A stretch of DNA of 64,000 nt from Neodiprion pinetum. Its lineage: Eukaryota; Arthropoda; Insecta; Hymenoptera; Diprionidae. A program made the position numbers and the translations under genes. The stretch's first letter is position 1. Each line of letters starts with the position of its first letter. Location: the NCBI RefSeq assembly GCF_021155775.2, contig NC_060236.1:9221087-9285086 (forward strand), in the 5' to 3' direction. Below the pieces are notes generated by a model, which ran no database searches, was not told the origin of the DNA, and was given only the letters and a program-made list of their open reading frames with translations. Below, in pieces: positions 51,383 through 64,000 of this stretch.

Positions 51383-53536
51383 CTAATCCTTTCCGAATGC
51401 TTGAGCCATGGGCGGTTTGTCTATTCTGTAAACTGCCTCACCAACATTAAAGTAGCCCAAATACTCAACAGTGTCTGGAGTTGTGTCGTAGTGGTAATGC
51501 CCTCCTTCACCATGATGAGAGAAGCTATGGAAATGTTGAACTCGCAGATCCAAATCCTGTAATAATAATTATCAGGAAATCTCTGATTCATGATTCCAGC
51601 GGAACTAAAATACCATTTACATTTAGCACTCAAAAATTATCTTTCCATGTAAATAATACATCAGTATTTGTTTTAATCGTCATATTCGAGTCGATTTAAC
51701 GAAAAAAGTTAATACGATTAACTTACTGTTTCAGCTGTAACGAGAGTACCAACAGCTACCAGGGGTGCAGACATTTCATAAAAGCGTAGCCATTTGTTCA
51801 AGTCATCATCGCTTGTCAGTGGCACCTTGGAAAAATCTGGCATAATGTGCTGATTGGCTTTACCCTCTTTGAGAAGGAAGGTTCCACCCAAACCTAAGAC
51901 GATGAATTACTAAGTTAATGAAAGTATCAAAGACATATATAGATAGATGGTAGGAAATAACACATTGTTTTTTCATCATAAACTTACCAACAAGTTGGTT
52001 GGTATAACGAGCAGCTAAAGCCTTACGAATGCTGGCAATGAAATCATTACTACCAGTCCGTTTCTTGGCATGGACCTTTATCACCTTGCCAGGTTTGCCC
52101 TCACTTACAAACAGATTGGCAAGTAGAGCAAAACGTGTTTCACTAGAAGATAAGGTCTGGTCGATACATTTTCCATTATCTTTGTCAACCATACAAATGT
52201 GAGTAGCATTCTTTGTTGAACTCTCTGCTGGAGATATTGACACGTTCATTATCAACTGTAAGAATGGTAAGTCTTAGTTAAAAAATTTAGTTATGGATTG
52301 ATAATTATCAACAAGGTGTTTCGGTATACATATGCAAACACTTGCTGAATTACCTCGCAATTTGTGTTCACAAGTGGCCATGGACCAGCTCCAGCACCAA
52401 CGACGAAAGCTTTGCCATTGTGATTCACATTCTGACATATGGATTTTACATCATATACCTTGTCTCTGTTGACAAGAGGTAACAGGTATGGAGGGCCACC
52501 GATTTCAAGAAGTTTCGTACCACCACCAAGACCTTTCCGTACAAAAAATGTTTTAATATCTCATATAACAGGGAGCGCAAATTGAACTGTAGTATAATAA
52601 TTTTACAAAAAAATTGTAGAAAATAGTTGGTAGCATTTGTTGCTTTGGGAAATGATGACAATATATTTCAAGTTTAGTATCTATTACCTGCTTCAGCGAG
52701 AGTAAATGGCTGCTGAGTGAGGTCGGGACAATCGACTACATCAACTGTCACTTCTGCAAAGTTTGCAGGTAACGCTTCCCTCAGGACTATAAAAGATGAA
52801 TAAATATTATTACTCATTACGGTGGTCCTTATTTGGAGGTCGGAAAAGTTTTCATTGGGACGTCCCCAGATCTGTTCCAAATCATTGAAAAAACTCTACG
52901 TCAACTGGAACACATGCCGCTAAGGTCTGATAGTTTTAAATGTAAAATACATCAAGTTTTTATAACCAGTAACTTGGTAGAGTTATTGCTTATAATAACA
53001 GAAACAAACTGTGAAAATTTCAATATTTCATCATCATTTTATAATATATTTCTCTTTATATGGAAGCTTAATAGTATTACTTTTATTAGGCTTACATATA
53101 AGGGAAAAATAATGATAAAATTTTGAAATTTTCAGGGTTTGTTCCTATCATTATAAGTAAAAACTCTGCCAACTTTCAAATCAGTAACTCAATTTATACC
53201 AAAGTCATACACAACAAAATAACTGGTTATAAAAACTAAATGTATTTTATATTTAACACTTACAAAGACTAGCAGGACGTGTTCCAGTTGACGTAGAGGC
53301 TTGAAACTTTACACAGATTTTTTTTAATTATTTGGAACAGATCTGGTGGGTGTCGCAATCAAAATTTTTCGCATCCCTAAATAACGACCACCCTATTATA
53401 CATGTTTCATGTAACCACTTCGCTGATCATTATTGAATTATTTTTTCAATCCATTACTGTCTCTTATTTCCTCTAAGGGTGGAATATGCAGTGATCTCCG
53501 CACTATCGGCAGCTTGCTCGAATCCAGGGTCGTCAT
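51383..53536 (-). CDS. C11orf54-like ester hydrolase, copy 2 (conserved paralogue)
   Basis: Six coding exons on the - strand: 53536-53458, 52786-52688, 52532-52354, 52255-51988, 51893-51727 and 51556-51383. Phases agree (1,1,0,1,0); 321 residues. The exon structure is identical to copy 1. Motifs: VVDCPDLTQQPF, GGTKLLEIGGPPYLLPLV, VGAGAGPWPLV, SEGKPGKVIKVHAKKRTG, LGGTFLLKEGKANQHIMPDF, and the zinc-site stretch QHFHSFSHHGEGGHYHYD followed by TTPDTVEYLGYF. These and the GKD-type C-terminus are closer to human C11orf54 (as I remember it) than copy 1, so this is probably the ancestral-like copy. The known activity of the family is ester hydrolysis at a zinc site; the natural substrate is unclear. 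Intron 1 carries an inverted-repeat transposon (52,821-53,392). An acceptor right before the start codon implies an upstream 5' UTR exon. Confidence 0.92.
52821..53392. mobile_element. Tc1/mariner-like non-autonomous element with about 110-bp inverted repeats
   Basis: The left end, CGGTGGTCCTTATTTGGAGG, pairs with the reverse complement of the right end (GGGTGGTCGTTATTTAGGG). Further in, GATCTGTTCCAAATCATT and GACGTCAACTGGAACAC-like stretches pair with AATTATTTGGAACAGATC and GTGTTCCAGTTGACGT. The element is about 570 bp, bounded by TA on both sides, which suggests a Tc1/mariner-type TA duplication. It has no transposase. It lies in intron 1 of hydrolase copy 2 and is absent from copy 1, so it inserted after the duplication. 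Confidence 0.8.
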
Positions 53537-53549
53537 TATCTGTAATAAC

Positions 53550-56500
53550 AAAAAATTTCAACGAAATTCGACGTAATATCCATTATATAATATTCATACA
53601 ATATAAATATTTAATAGTATTCAACTTAATCTGCTTGGCAGTTCATCTACTATCAGTTGTACATAATAATAACGATAACAGACAACCTATTGCCCCTTGA
53701 AAAATCTAAATATATCTTTCCTTGAAAGCCATTCGAGTTTGGGTTAAAAAAAAATTATAACTATAGCATGCAAAGAAATTTTTTAAGATACTACTTAATT
53801 TAACACATAAGACACATATGCGATGCTTTCATTTTACTTTCTTTTTTAAATATTTTGTTCTCATGAGAATATGAAAACTCAATACAAAATTTCTTATTTG
53901 AGAAAAAAAAAATGGTTTATTGTGTCTGCCTTTAGCTAAATTTGACCAACAGTAATCATACAAGAGTTTACATGTTATACAACTATAACATACTCAAGTT
54001 CAAATTTGAAATATTTTTTAAATCCAAATTTCCGTCAATAATTATCGTGAAAATCCACTTTACACTTCCAGACTTTTTATATTTTACATATTGGCTCGAC
54101 ATTGCAAAACCGTGAATGAAATTCACCAACCCATAATCGACACTTGGATTCATCGTTATATTACTTTTCCTGCCAATGCTTGGCAGATTATTTTTCTTAT
54201 TTGGTATTGATTAGGTAAACCAAATTCCCTTCAATTCCTATCAACTGTTATTGTTTTATCTCCGATTTCATGTTTCCTCTATTATTCATGATTATTATAC
54301 AATACCATGACCACTGCACTTGGAACGATACAAGCCATTGCAACTGGCAAAGACAAATACTGAACTATAGTTGTCGGACCCCTTTACTCTTGAATATCGC
54401 TTTCCTATTCTGTTTTTAAATCTCAATCAATTCTATCCATTTCTTTATAAATTTCAATTACAGTATTCCTAAAATATATATCTAGAGATAGTATTATTGA
54501 CCAGAATTGATGGTTGAGAAAAAAATCGTCAAATGTTAATCAACCATGACTTTTATTAATGATGTTGACGTTTCAGCCGGGCCCAGCCGACTATCGTCAA
54601 GATTTTTTGATGACCTGTGCCTGCAAAGATGTAACTTCCGTCCAAAATGGTGTTACATTAACATCTTAGCAGCCACAGTTTGAAATGTCAACGTAATTAA
54701 TAAAAGTCATAGTTGACCAACATTCAACGAATTTTTCGTCAATAAAACTTATATCCTTTAAGAAATTTGAAGAAATATCTAATTTTTGGAATTTTTGGAA
54801 TTTTCAGCCTTGCAGCTTCATAAATTCTGGAAATTTCATTCACAAAACTAACGACATCAATTTTAAAAGATTTGAATTAAAATAAACAGGATTTTTATTT
54901 CTGAAATTATCGAGGTATATTTTCCTTGTCTGTTGCCAAGTGATAATTTGAAATTACTTAAATATTTATATTACGACATGCCACATACTCATTCCATTGT
55001 AAGTAATTGTTGAGTAAGCAGAGAAAAACTAACCGAAATGTAAGTCTGTGCTGACTACACGAGGAACGATGCACACGCGTAAAGTTGAAATCTCTTGTCG
55101 CAAACTCTGAGCAGCAGAGACTGATCATGTTTATCTTCGAATATGAATTATATGGAAAGCCACAATTCGTTATCTTATCAAGTTATACACTTATGCTCAA
55201 CAACCTTATTTTTGTTTCAATAAACAGAAACATTTCAAGACCTTGGAGCAAAAATGGCCCATCTATGTTTAATCGCATCACCCAATAAAACCTTTTCATT
55301 CTAAGGAGGTAATTTATGTACAGAGTTATGCAACAGTATGAAGTTAACGAATCGCAGCAGATACTTATTGACTTGATTAAATTCATATCAGATTTAGATA
55401 AACAGAAATATAAGGAAACAAAACATAGTTCATTTCAAGTTTATAAAATCATATTGATTCCATAATAAAAGCTGCAGTAGCATTTTTATAAAATTTGCAA
55501 ATTATAAAATTTAGCCGTATTATCTTACTGTTATTTTATTAATTTTTTTTTCTCCACTTTTTAATTACAGAGAAAACATTCAGAAAGAAGACCTAGGCGG
55601 AAATTTTTCTGTAAAAATTTGTTAATCAACTCTGGGATTTGCTCTGACATTTACTTGAAAAGTGAATTGCCTGCTTCTATATTTGCAGACTTTTCGTTTA
55701 ATTTTCTTCAGGCAAAAATTTTAACCAGGGAGAAAGTAGTTTCAGATTGTATGTAGCATATCGATCACATTGTTAATAAATATTGGTAATACATAAGTAC
55801 AAAAAAAATGCAAGATTAATCATTAATTTGTGAGTAAACCGTTCAAAGCATCTGTTGAAATTTTCAGAGTCAAGATAGATTTGACGTCATTTCTACATTG
55901 CGTAAACGCAAATAACAGTATTTTCTAACTTGATTTTATTATCGTAACACAACTGGCAAATCATCTGTTACGATTTGTAATCGCGGTTGCAGATCATTGC
56001 CGTTGGTTTAAAAACCGCATTAAATGTATTATTATATGTGAGGTGGATTTTATTAAAATGAAAAACATCGTGAATATAAATTTATAGAAATACATCAAGT
56101 TTATTCTTATTTATTAAACTAATTAGCGTATTAACTAAAGTAGATAGCTTACAAAGTAAACTCGAGTCAACAGGTTGTTTTACACGAATCTGGTCACATA
56201 TCAGCACAGGTGAATAGTGTGTGCGGAATTCAGTTTCTGACCTTTCGCTCGAGATATCAATAGTTTCTCTTGTTACGAGTATCAAATAAAAAAAGATAAA
56301 AGTTACCTAGATTCTCCATGATGAAATCTAAACGGAAATATGATAAGAATAAAATTTAAGGTTATCAATAAAATGCACACGTGTTTTAAAGTAGCTTTTC
56401 TTCGTAAGTGTGCTATATTTTGGATTATGGCATATTTTTTCGAGCATAGAAACTCCGTCAAAATCTGAGTAGGTGACTCATTTCAGTTACAATTTTCGTA

Positions 56501-56998
56501 TTATCAAATAATATATTTCCGAAAATCTAGTCTAGGCAAGAATTTTAATGAGCTTTTGGACGTTAATTCGTTCTTAATTGACGAGCTCCAGCTAAATTTG
56601 GTGACAAGTAAATCAGTTCTTTGGATAAATCAGTATGATTTGCACGAATATTCGTGCTTTAAAATTGATATGATTAACATTAATAGAACCGTGGTAGAAA
56701 CGCACCTTTCAGTCTCGACTGAATTTCAGCATGTCCTTTGGTTTTTCATGTCATTCATGGACTTCCGTCGTCGTTGTTGCTTTGGGTTCGTTCCGAAACT
56801 AACTGACCGCGCAAAAAACTCCCTAGGACAGAGACAGACTTATCCACAAATTCGGCAGCGCAAAAGAGATGAATGACTGTTGACAGTACTGGGAGCTAAT
56901 TTCCGAACGCATGGTTTGTTGCGGTGAAAATTTCAAACGTGTTTTATAACCTAAACGATGACTGATAAAAACGCCGATGGATATGGTCGATTTACAAA
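53550..56998. other. Divergent intergenic region between hydrolase copy 2 and rotatin
   Basis: Head-to-head arrangement of a - strand and a + strand gene. It probably contains 5' UTR exon(s) and promoter of the hydrolase on the left and the rotatin promoter just left of 56,999. It also holds the inverted-repeat element at 54,512-54,742 and the end of the duplication at about 55,665. No coding exon recognised. Confidence 0.45.
54512..54742. mobile_element. Inverted-repeat element, about 230 bp
   Basis: The left half (TTGAGAAAAAAATCGTCAAA, then ATGACTTTTATTAATGATG and TTGACGTTTCAG) is matched by the reverse complement of the right half (TGAAATGTCAACG, AATTAATAAAAGTCAT, then CAACGAATTTTTCGTCAA). 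The central part includes GCCGGGCCCAGCCGAC. MITE-like, no coding capacity. It is not seen in duplication copy 1. Confidence 0.65.
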
Positions 56999-59900
56999 AT
57001 GAGCAGTATTAATACAATAACGTCGGTCCACATAAAAAAATTAGGTAACCTGAAGCTATGGCAACTCCATTGGGTATCCAGATAATATTTTGGAATTCGT
57101 ACATAAATATCTTCTTTCAATTTGGGATGTTTATTTTCAGGCCATTCAATCGACGAAATCCGCCTGAGAGCACTCGACAGTATCATTTCAAAATTTGATC
57201 TTGGTTTCGGTTGCGATTGTGAAGCGGTCAAGAAGGAGCTTATTCTCAAACTATTCAATTGGTTCACGTTTCCAAACGTCCCACAGCCAGAAAAAGTTTT
57301 GGATTTACTACTACGATTAATTCAGGTAAAAGAGAAATCAAAGACTGTTATAGTTATCACGTTATTAATTACCGCCACTTACCATCGAACTGATCAAAGT
57401 GTACCTGTGGCTAAGCGAGGAATGTCAGTATGATTAACATGCCTCAGAATTTGAAGCACATGTTTTTCCAAGCCTTGTTTAACATGTTGATCGTGTTGTT
57501 CACCTGTTCGCAGGAAAATGGAGAAAATTATACAAACGCCTTTGGCAGACTCAGATTTCAAAATGAAATACGTGAATTACGAGCCCATCTCGATCCGGCA
57601 CTTCACAATAAATTGTATCAAATTGAGGCTGTTGCTACAGATAAAAATAATTCTCAACGGTCTGCCAATATGGAGGTTCGAACTATCAAGGTAGGAATTT
57701 TTACATTTTGAATAGAGTTTGAAATATAAGTATCAACAAAATAGATGTGGCCCAATGTATAAATTGTGAGGATATTTGAACAGTTTCAATTCCAGTTATA
57801 CACAAAATTCTATGATTTCAGAGACCAGGTCGGTTTGTTACATCTTCCACAGAAACTGCAGATCTCCAGCTTAGAGACATTGAAGGGAGTAATAGTGTTT
57901 TGCAATCTTCTACAACAAAAACTGCATCATTAATAAGGTGTGCAGTTTGAAGTTAAAAATATAAAATTTATTTTTTTCATATGTGAAACAAATTCAAGGC
58001 AATGCTATATTCGATTTCATTCAAATTTCGATTTTTCACCCATGAAACTGAGTGAATAACTCGCAAATGACAATACTGTATAAATTTCCGTTCATACTTG
58101 GAAAGGGCATTGATCCAACACAGCCTGATCCTATATTAAATTATTTACATGATTTGTTACAAAATTGTGAATTTGCAATTTGACGTTTTTCCAGTTTCCT
58201 CTCCATAGACAATTCGTTATGAGAAAGAAAATCGGTTTTACTTCTTTCTGCAGACTTAATTAGAAAAATTATTCACAGTAATTTGAATTTCTCAAGAAAA
58301 GGTATAGGATCACCTTGAATGTTATGAGTAATGATGAAATGAAACTGCTTTCAAATTTGTAGTTTTTGAGTGGTATTATAAGTGATTTTCATTCAGTACA
58401 TCACTATTTGATCCGACTCTTCAATGTGGAGATGGAAAACACATTGACAAAAAGACGGATGGTGGTATAAGATGGCTAGTTATGCCCTGGCAGCCTCTGG
58501 TTACTTCGGACAGAGGTGTGCTAGCTGCTATTGAAGAAGCACTGCACAATGTAACTGATACAACTCTAATACTACATACGTGTCAATTCATCACAAACGT
58601 TATGTTGCAAGATTTTCCAGCAGAGGTTTTTTTGCAACGGCCAGCTATTGTCACGGTAATATTTTCTTGTTTTCTATATTACATGGATCATTGTGTATAA
58701 ACCACACATATATCCCAATGAAGAGGCATGGCTATTTATTGATGCTTCATTCATTTTCCCATATGGTTTATAGTGTTTGGAGTAATGGTTAATATGTTTT
58801 ACAGGTTTTACATAATCTTATTACAGCGAACGAGGACTACGAGGAAGGTAATTTTTCAGAGATGGCTACGGCGTTGCTGAAAACTTTGTACAAGTTGACA
58901 CGTTCTTTAAGATTTCGTGTTTACTATTATTGTGATCCTTGTGTCGCCAATAAAAAACAAAAGGTGAATTATGAATCGTATTTTTCCATCGTTTGATTTC
59001 ATCTCCATCTTTTATTAACTTTTTTTTATATTGCTTATCAACTCTTACAAAGAGAGTTGTAATACCTTTATATTTTTGTATATTGTTTTTTGATCACAGC
59101 TGCTGGCAGAAAATGTGGAAAGTGCGACCTACCCTTCATCCGAGGAAAGAGACAGTCCAGATCCTGGACTTCCAGAAGTGAATTATCAAGCATATCAATC
59201 CGCGGTGAGTGATGCAAGTCTAGAATATGACAATTTTTGTTCTGACCTTACTGTACTTTAATTTTTGAAAACTATTTTACGTAAAAACAATTTTAACAAT
59301 ACCTTTGGTGTTGTTCTGCGTTGTTATGTTTTAAACATATTTTTTCCATTTAGGGTACAAGCGAACGAAGTCAAAGTATTGTAGATAACATAGAAGACAC
59401 TGTTTTACAATCACAGCAAATGACGATACCAACTTATTGCATACAGACACTAAAGAATATTTTGTTACTTTTGGGTCTTCCAATCGATCCTGCATTTCCA
59501 TTGACAAATGTTATGCATGTAACAGATTTGGCTTCTGAGCTTATTCGGCTATTAAATATAAGCCTTTTGCCCAACATTTGGCTCTGTGGCGACAGCGAAT
59601 CTTTGAAAGTGAACGAAAGCTTAAAGACCTTGTTAAATCTGCTCGGCGAGATAATTGAATATCTAGCATCATATTCCAGTTTGGATCACTGCAGAGTAAC
59701 GTATTTGCAGCTTGTATGCATTACGACAAAACTGCTTAGTAATCTTGTTCCACTAGAATTAGCAGACTTGATACTTGCCAAACCATTGAAGCTTGCAATT
59801 GTCACTGCTGTTATGGATGCACCAACGTACTTAATGTATCCAGATATACACACAATTTTACAAGAATATGCAAGAGTAAGTTTTCTTTATTTTACCAAAT

Positions 59901-62900
59901 CAGACAATAGATTTGCTATGAAAATACCCGGACGGATGAATTTCGGATAAATATTTGGTTGATTGTTCTTTTTATGTTTTATCACAATCACAGCAATTTC
60001 ATGGTAAAGAAGAGCGTGAGAGTATGAAATTGTTTGACGAAACATGTCTAATAACGAAATCGATGGAGGCTGCTATTTCGTTGATGAAAAATAGTAATGA
60101 ACTACCCATGCCAGTTGCGCTAAAAAAGATTTATGCCTCAAAATTATGCTTTTCGTATCATAAAAACTTCAATATAATTAAACAGGCAGTTTCAATTTTA
60201 CAAAATCTCGAGGAGTGAGTATTGGTAGTGTATGATTTTAGTTAAATTTGACCTCTTACTTCTTTGGTAACATTGATCACGTTTTCAAGGTGCCGCATAG
60301 ATCCTAACGATAAGACATTAGCTACAAAACTGGTACTGAATTTATTGGCGAATAACGATGTGGATGTACAACTGGCAATGTATGTAGAATGTCATAAACT
60401 AGTGGTAGCGATTTTAGGAGTCACTTTCACTAAAGGAAAACATTCGTGGAGTAAAATATCGTTTCTTCTGGAACCAAGTGTCTTGGTGGAAATTATTTGT
60501 CATGGACTGGGCAATGAAAATCTGGAGGTATAAATAAACATTGATTGCATATTTATTTAATTTATCAGATATCCGAAATTCATCAGACATACCTGTTTCG
60601 TTTTCCAGCTAAGAAACTTGGCTGAAGAAATTATAGTGTATTTACTCAAAGCAAAAATTCAATTTGGAGAAGAAGGGTGGCGTACTTTCTTAGAAGTCCT
60701 TTCGCCAGCTCATGCCCTTTTGCAATGTTTTGCTAGTACTAAGTCAACTTTAGGATCATGTGTGTTGAAAATGTTAGACCCTGATTTGTGGTCTAGTATC
60801 CAAATTCCATATATTGAGGTAACTTATATACAGATCTGAAACTCTACCACATATTTGTGATTTTTATTATCGCTTATACTTTTTCTCGCTTGTCTCCTTT
60901 TGAAGGTTTTGAAGGGCAACACTAGGCTCTTGTTCGCTATTAATTCTGATGTTAGAGAAGAGGCTGTTTGTCGGCTCATCTGGCTGTTGGGAAAGGAAAC
61001 TGATTCTGTTAGGAAGTTACCCCGGTTATCTTCCCTTCACGGTCTGCCGCTGAGTTCTGTCTGCATAATCGATAGAAATTTTTCAATCAGACAAAGCCAA
61101 GGCAATTATCAGGTTATTTACTTATGATTTTAATACTTTGCAATCCAAAACCTAGTTACAGCTCAGAATAAATGAAACGAATTTGAGTTAAAACTTGCAA
61201 CTGTATGACAAAATACATATTATTGTGACTGAAATAATTCCCGTTTAGAAAAGCAGTCTATTGTCTGTTATTGAGATGCTTAATGCGCCTGGAGTTGACC
61301 CAAAAATGCGGAAATCAGCATTGGTACAAATTAGTGTGATGCTTACTGATTCATCGCTACATAGTATTTTTATCAACGAAAACGGCTTGGAGTTGATATT
61401 AAAAATCTTTGATAGTGCCTTGGTATGTACGTGATTAACAACACATTTTAATTTTATTGTCAGTTAAGTACTCATTATTTAATTTGAATTTATTTCCAGA
61501 TTGAACAGGAGTACACAAATTATCCAGATTCTGTAATCCCTATATTGACGATACTGAAGCTGATTTGCTCAATGGATAGCTCTACAAGACACGAATTGGC
61601 AGGCCGACCTGCAATATATTTGAATATTCTTCGAAGTAATTATTACATACTCATTACGAAGATGGTTGCTTGAGAGATTTTTTTTTTTTTTTTTTTAATT
61701 GCCGAAATCCCAAGTTTCTTCGCCGTAATTTTTAGGGTTGCATTTCAATATCTTCGTTTAGAATAGCTGTTTTTTAAAATCCCATTCTCTCTAATGGTAA
61801 ACAAAGCTCGCAAATGTAAGAACGATTCCAAACTGATGCTCAAGCGGCTTATTTTCTTTCAATCATATCCTGTAACTGAACTACAGTAATTTGAAATATA
61901 TTATATGTTTTTTGTAGGTTTATTTTTGTTTCCAAATAACGATTGCGTGAAAAACAATGGATCACATCTTCTCTGCCTGCTGTTGTACAGCGATTACATT
62001 CTTAGAGTTGGGGACAAAGAAACAGATAGACCAAATCCTACAAATGTATCTCTTCCATATATTGTGGTAGCAAGAATGAGGTTGCCATTCACAAGTAAAT
62101 GCCATTGGAAAACCAGTATCCACAGGTGTCCAGATTTGTCAGGTACGTGACTCTTCAGCATTAAAAAAATTGGCCATCATGTATGTTGGTAGAGGAAGTC
62201 TGAAGAGGCGAAAGTTTCCCTTTTTTTTTTCTTAACAAACCCTGAATCAGTTCTTCACAGCAGCAATGAAAAGGCATTGACGTTTGTGAGGCAGTATTGG
62301 GCTTGGGAATGGAATGACAAATTCGATACATTGTGGAAATCTATCCATACAATAAACGACACTCAGATATCAGAAAGACTAATGATCCACGAATCTGAAT
62401 TCACTTGTCTCCAACTGAGTTCGGTACGTTACTGTTGTCAACAACAACTGTATAACATACAGAATTCAACTACCCATGGCGGAGTAATATGTGCACTTGA
62501 TTTCCTTACTGTGTAAGTGGTATGAAATTAATTGCAAAGGTATTAAATTTATATTTTTAAGCTTATTCTTCATGTTACTCACATAACACCTACAATGCAG
62601 GTATCTGAAGTTGTATGATATGTCAAAGTGTACCGAATTATCTGACGTTACTTCTCTGCCTTGGGAACAATCGTTTGAACGGTTTTTATTATCATATCCC
62701 ACGAACTCAGAAGATTCCAAACTATTCGTTCATGTTCTATCGTTTCTCTACTCGTTTGTGAACATTACAAAAAGTGGTAGGTTTGAAGGGTCAAAGTTAT
62801 TTAAAAATTTTAACTCCCCTTATTTAAGATTTAAAGTTTATATTAATTGTAATTACTTATTCAATTCTTACCCTGTATTGGACACTAGGCAGCAATGCTT

Positions 62901-63916
62901 GGCTCTGTAAGATTATGAAAAACATGACAAAATCTCTGTCCGATTTACTTCGAAATCTTGATACAAACAACCAGGATGCACATCAGGCCATACTTAAGCT
63001 GGCTCGAGCATGTTCAGCAACTGAGTCGACAGATGAAACTCATGAAAAATCGAAAGATGAATCGTGGATTAATTTCATTGAGCTTGTTGTTTCCAATCTT
63101 TGTTTTGGTGATCAGCAGCACTTCTATAATCTAGGTATGTAATAGATCCAAACATACCACTCTGGTAGAATCCTGTGATTACTTTTCTCATTGCGTAATG
63201 GGTGATTACTGCAATTTTTAGCATATCTCGACTGGCTCCTCTCCTGCCTTTCTTACTTGACGGGAAAATGTCAGTGGAACAAACATAAGAACTTGTTAAT
63301 TTCACTTGGCAATGCATTGATCGAACTGATCATATCATTTCACGGAGCAGGAACTTATAGTTACATGGGGCTTTCAATAACGAGGAACTCAATTCTGTGC
63401 TTGAATCATTTACTGTATCAGATGCAACAAAGTGTTGATAAAAACGTGAGTAAAGAGAAATATATTCCTGAAACAAATATCTTCTCAATGTTTTTACATT
63501 TAAATGAAAGTTGACTCTATGCTTCTGAATTTTCTTTTCTTTTCATTGTACACTACGGTTGCACTTTAAAAAATTTGAACTCCAATAGACACGTTTAATC
63601 GTAAGAGTACCGTAATTCTCAGACATGGGCAACATTTTGGTACAACGAGGGAAGTTGTCTCAGTTGGTTGCCAATGCTTTGGCAGAATCGAGATCCTCTA
63701 GTTAGAGCATCGGCACTCCAGTTACTTGCAGGATTGACTGCTGCGCAACATACAGCTGTACAACTTTTAAACGCCGTTGCATTAGCTCCGAATGAATTGT
63801 GCCATGCACTGCTTGATCACATTACGAACAGAATGGAATCTTGTATAGTGAGAGAACAAGCGGCTGTAGCTTTGAGCAATGTTCTACGGAATTGCAAATC
63901 ATCGGCATATCAATAT
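56999..63916 (+). CDS. RTTN: Rotatin (RTTN / Drosophila Ana3 homologue), N-terminal 1,394 residues, truncated by window end
   Basis: Twenty coding exons: 56999-57044, 57141-57325, 57514-57690, 57822-57937, 58397-58655, 58805-58963, 59100-59204, 59354-59875, 59994-60214, 60290-60527, 60609-60818, 60906-61112, 61249-61422, 61500-61635, 61918-62142, 62251-62512, 62601-62776, 62889-63134, 63222-63445 and 63623-63916. All phases agree, and the donor at 63917 shows that more follows. The start comes from a tiny exon (MSSINTITSVHIKKLG), which joins in phase to GHSIDEIRLRALDSI; this matches the KLGHQLAEIRERAL-type start of vertebrate rotatin. Other family landmarks are WFTFPNVP (about residue 55), RWLVMPWQPL (about 200) and HTCQFITNVMLQDFPAEVFL (about 235-254). 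Most of the chain is helical armadillo/HEAT-like. Family knowledge: a large (about 2,200 aa in human) centriole and basal-body protein needed for centriole integrity. About one third or more of the protein lies outside. Confidence 0.92.
61678..61696. repeat. Poly(T) tract, 19 nt, in a rotatin intron
   Basis: Uninterrupted T run in the intron between coding exons 14 and 15. Confidence 0.85.
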
Positions 63917-64000
63917 GTAAGCATCCTCTTTCAAAGTCATCCTAAATGTTAAGCTCATTGCAATATAGGAAAGTTGTAATTGCAAAATAACTTTAATTTT
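63917..64000 (+). other. Start of the rotatin intron that runs out of the window
   Basis: Begins with the donor GTAAGCATCC. No acceptor before the window end. Confidence 0.7.

Larger units (their letters stand above)
44790..55665. repeat. Segmental duplication, copy 2
   Basis: Tandem partner of 18,100-44,735, about 10.9 kb, carrying intact SLC35G1-like and C11orf54-like genes on the - strand. It has its own extra material: about 3.4 kb between the two genes (including the decayed arm copy at 49.44-50.64 kb) and an inverted-repeat element in the first intron of the hydrolase gene. Confidence 0.8.

Noticed and set aside
1..64000. tRNA, rRNA, riboswitch or autonomous transposon genes
   Set aside because: I searched by eye for box A/B-like tRNA motifs, long reverse-transcriptase or transposase frames and found none I could defend. 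A covariance-model search would be needed to exclude small RNA genes.

Overview
The window is eukaryotic nuclear DNA: AT-rich, with short GT-AG introns, long introns full of non-autonomous repeats, and no bacterial or viral gene organisation. The gene set (a TMEM47/VAB-9-like tetraspan, a poly-C2H2 zinc-finger factor, an SLC35G-type transporter, two C11orf54-type ester hydrolases and rotatin/Ana3) fits an insect. Hymenoptera is my guess from general character only; no single sequence proves it.

Layout. (1) 0.3-5.6 kb, + strand: TMEM47-like gene, five coding exons. Its 3.9-kb first intron holds two copies of a short MITE-like repeat and a GC-rich, G-quadruplex-capable patch. (2) 9.9-17.1 kb, + strand: a 15-finger C2H2 gene with an inferred non-coding first exon and six coding exons. 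(3) 18.1-55.7 kb: two tandem copies of an old segmental duplication. Each copy carries, on the - strand, an SLC35G1-like gene and a C11orf54-like gene. In copy 2 (44.8-55.7 kb) both are intact. In copy 1 (18.1-44.7 kb) the hydrolase is intact but diverged, while the transporter is a pseudogene whose two ends lie 16.5 kb apart. (4) Between those two ends, at about 22.35-37.06 kb, is the most unusual object here: a foldback-like structure. Long, mosaic inverted arms, made partly of exact 60-bp tandem sub-repeats, surround an 8.4-kb array of 25 satellite monomers of 335-341 bp. A short, decayed third copy of the arm sequence lies at 49.44-50.64 kb. (5) 57.0-63.9 kb, + strand: the first 20 coding exons (1,394 residues) of rotatin, cut by the window end.

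I joined the exons by hand from splice sites and reading-frame phase. All phases are consistent across TMEM47-like (222 aa), the zinc-finger gene (1,101 aa), SLC35G1-like (336 aa), both hydrolases (325 and 321 aa) and the rotatin fragment. The genes are not an operon and probably act independently. I saw no reverse transcriptase, transposase, tRNA, rRNA or CRISPR locus. The many open frames inside the satellite and the 60-bp repeats are by-products of repeat structure.
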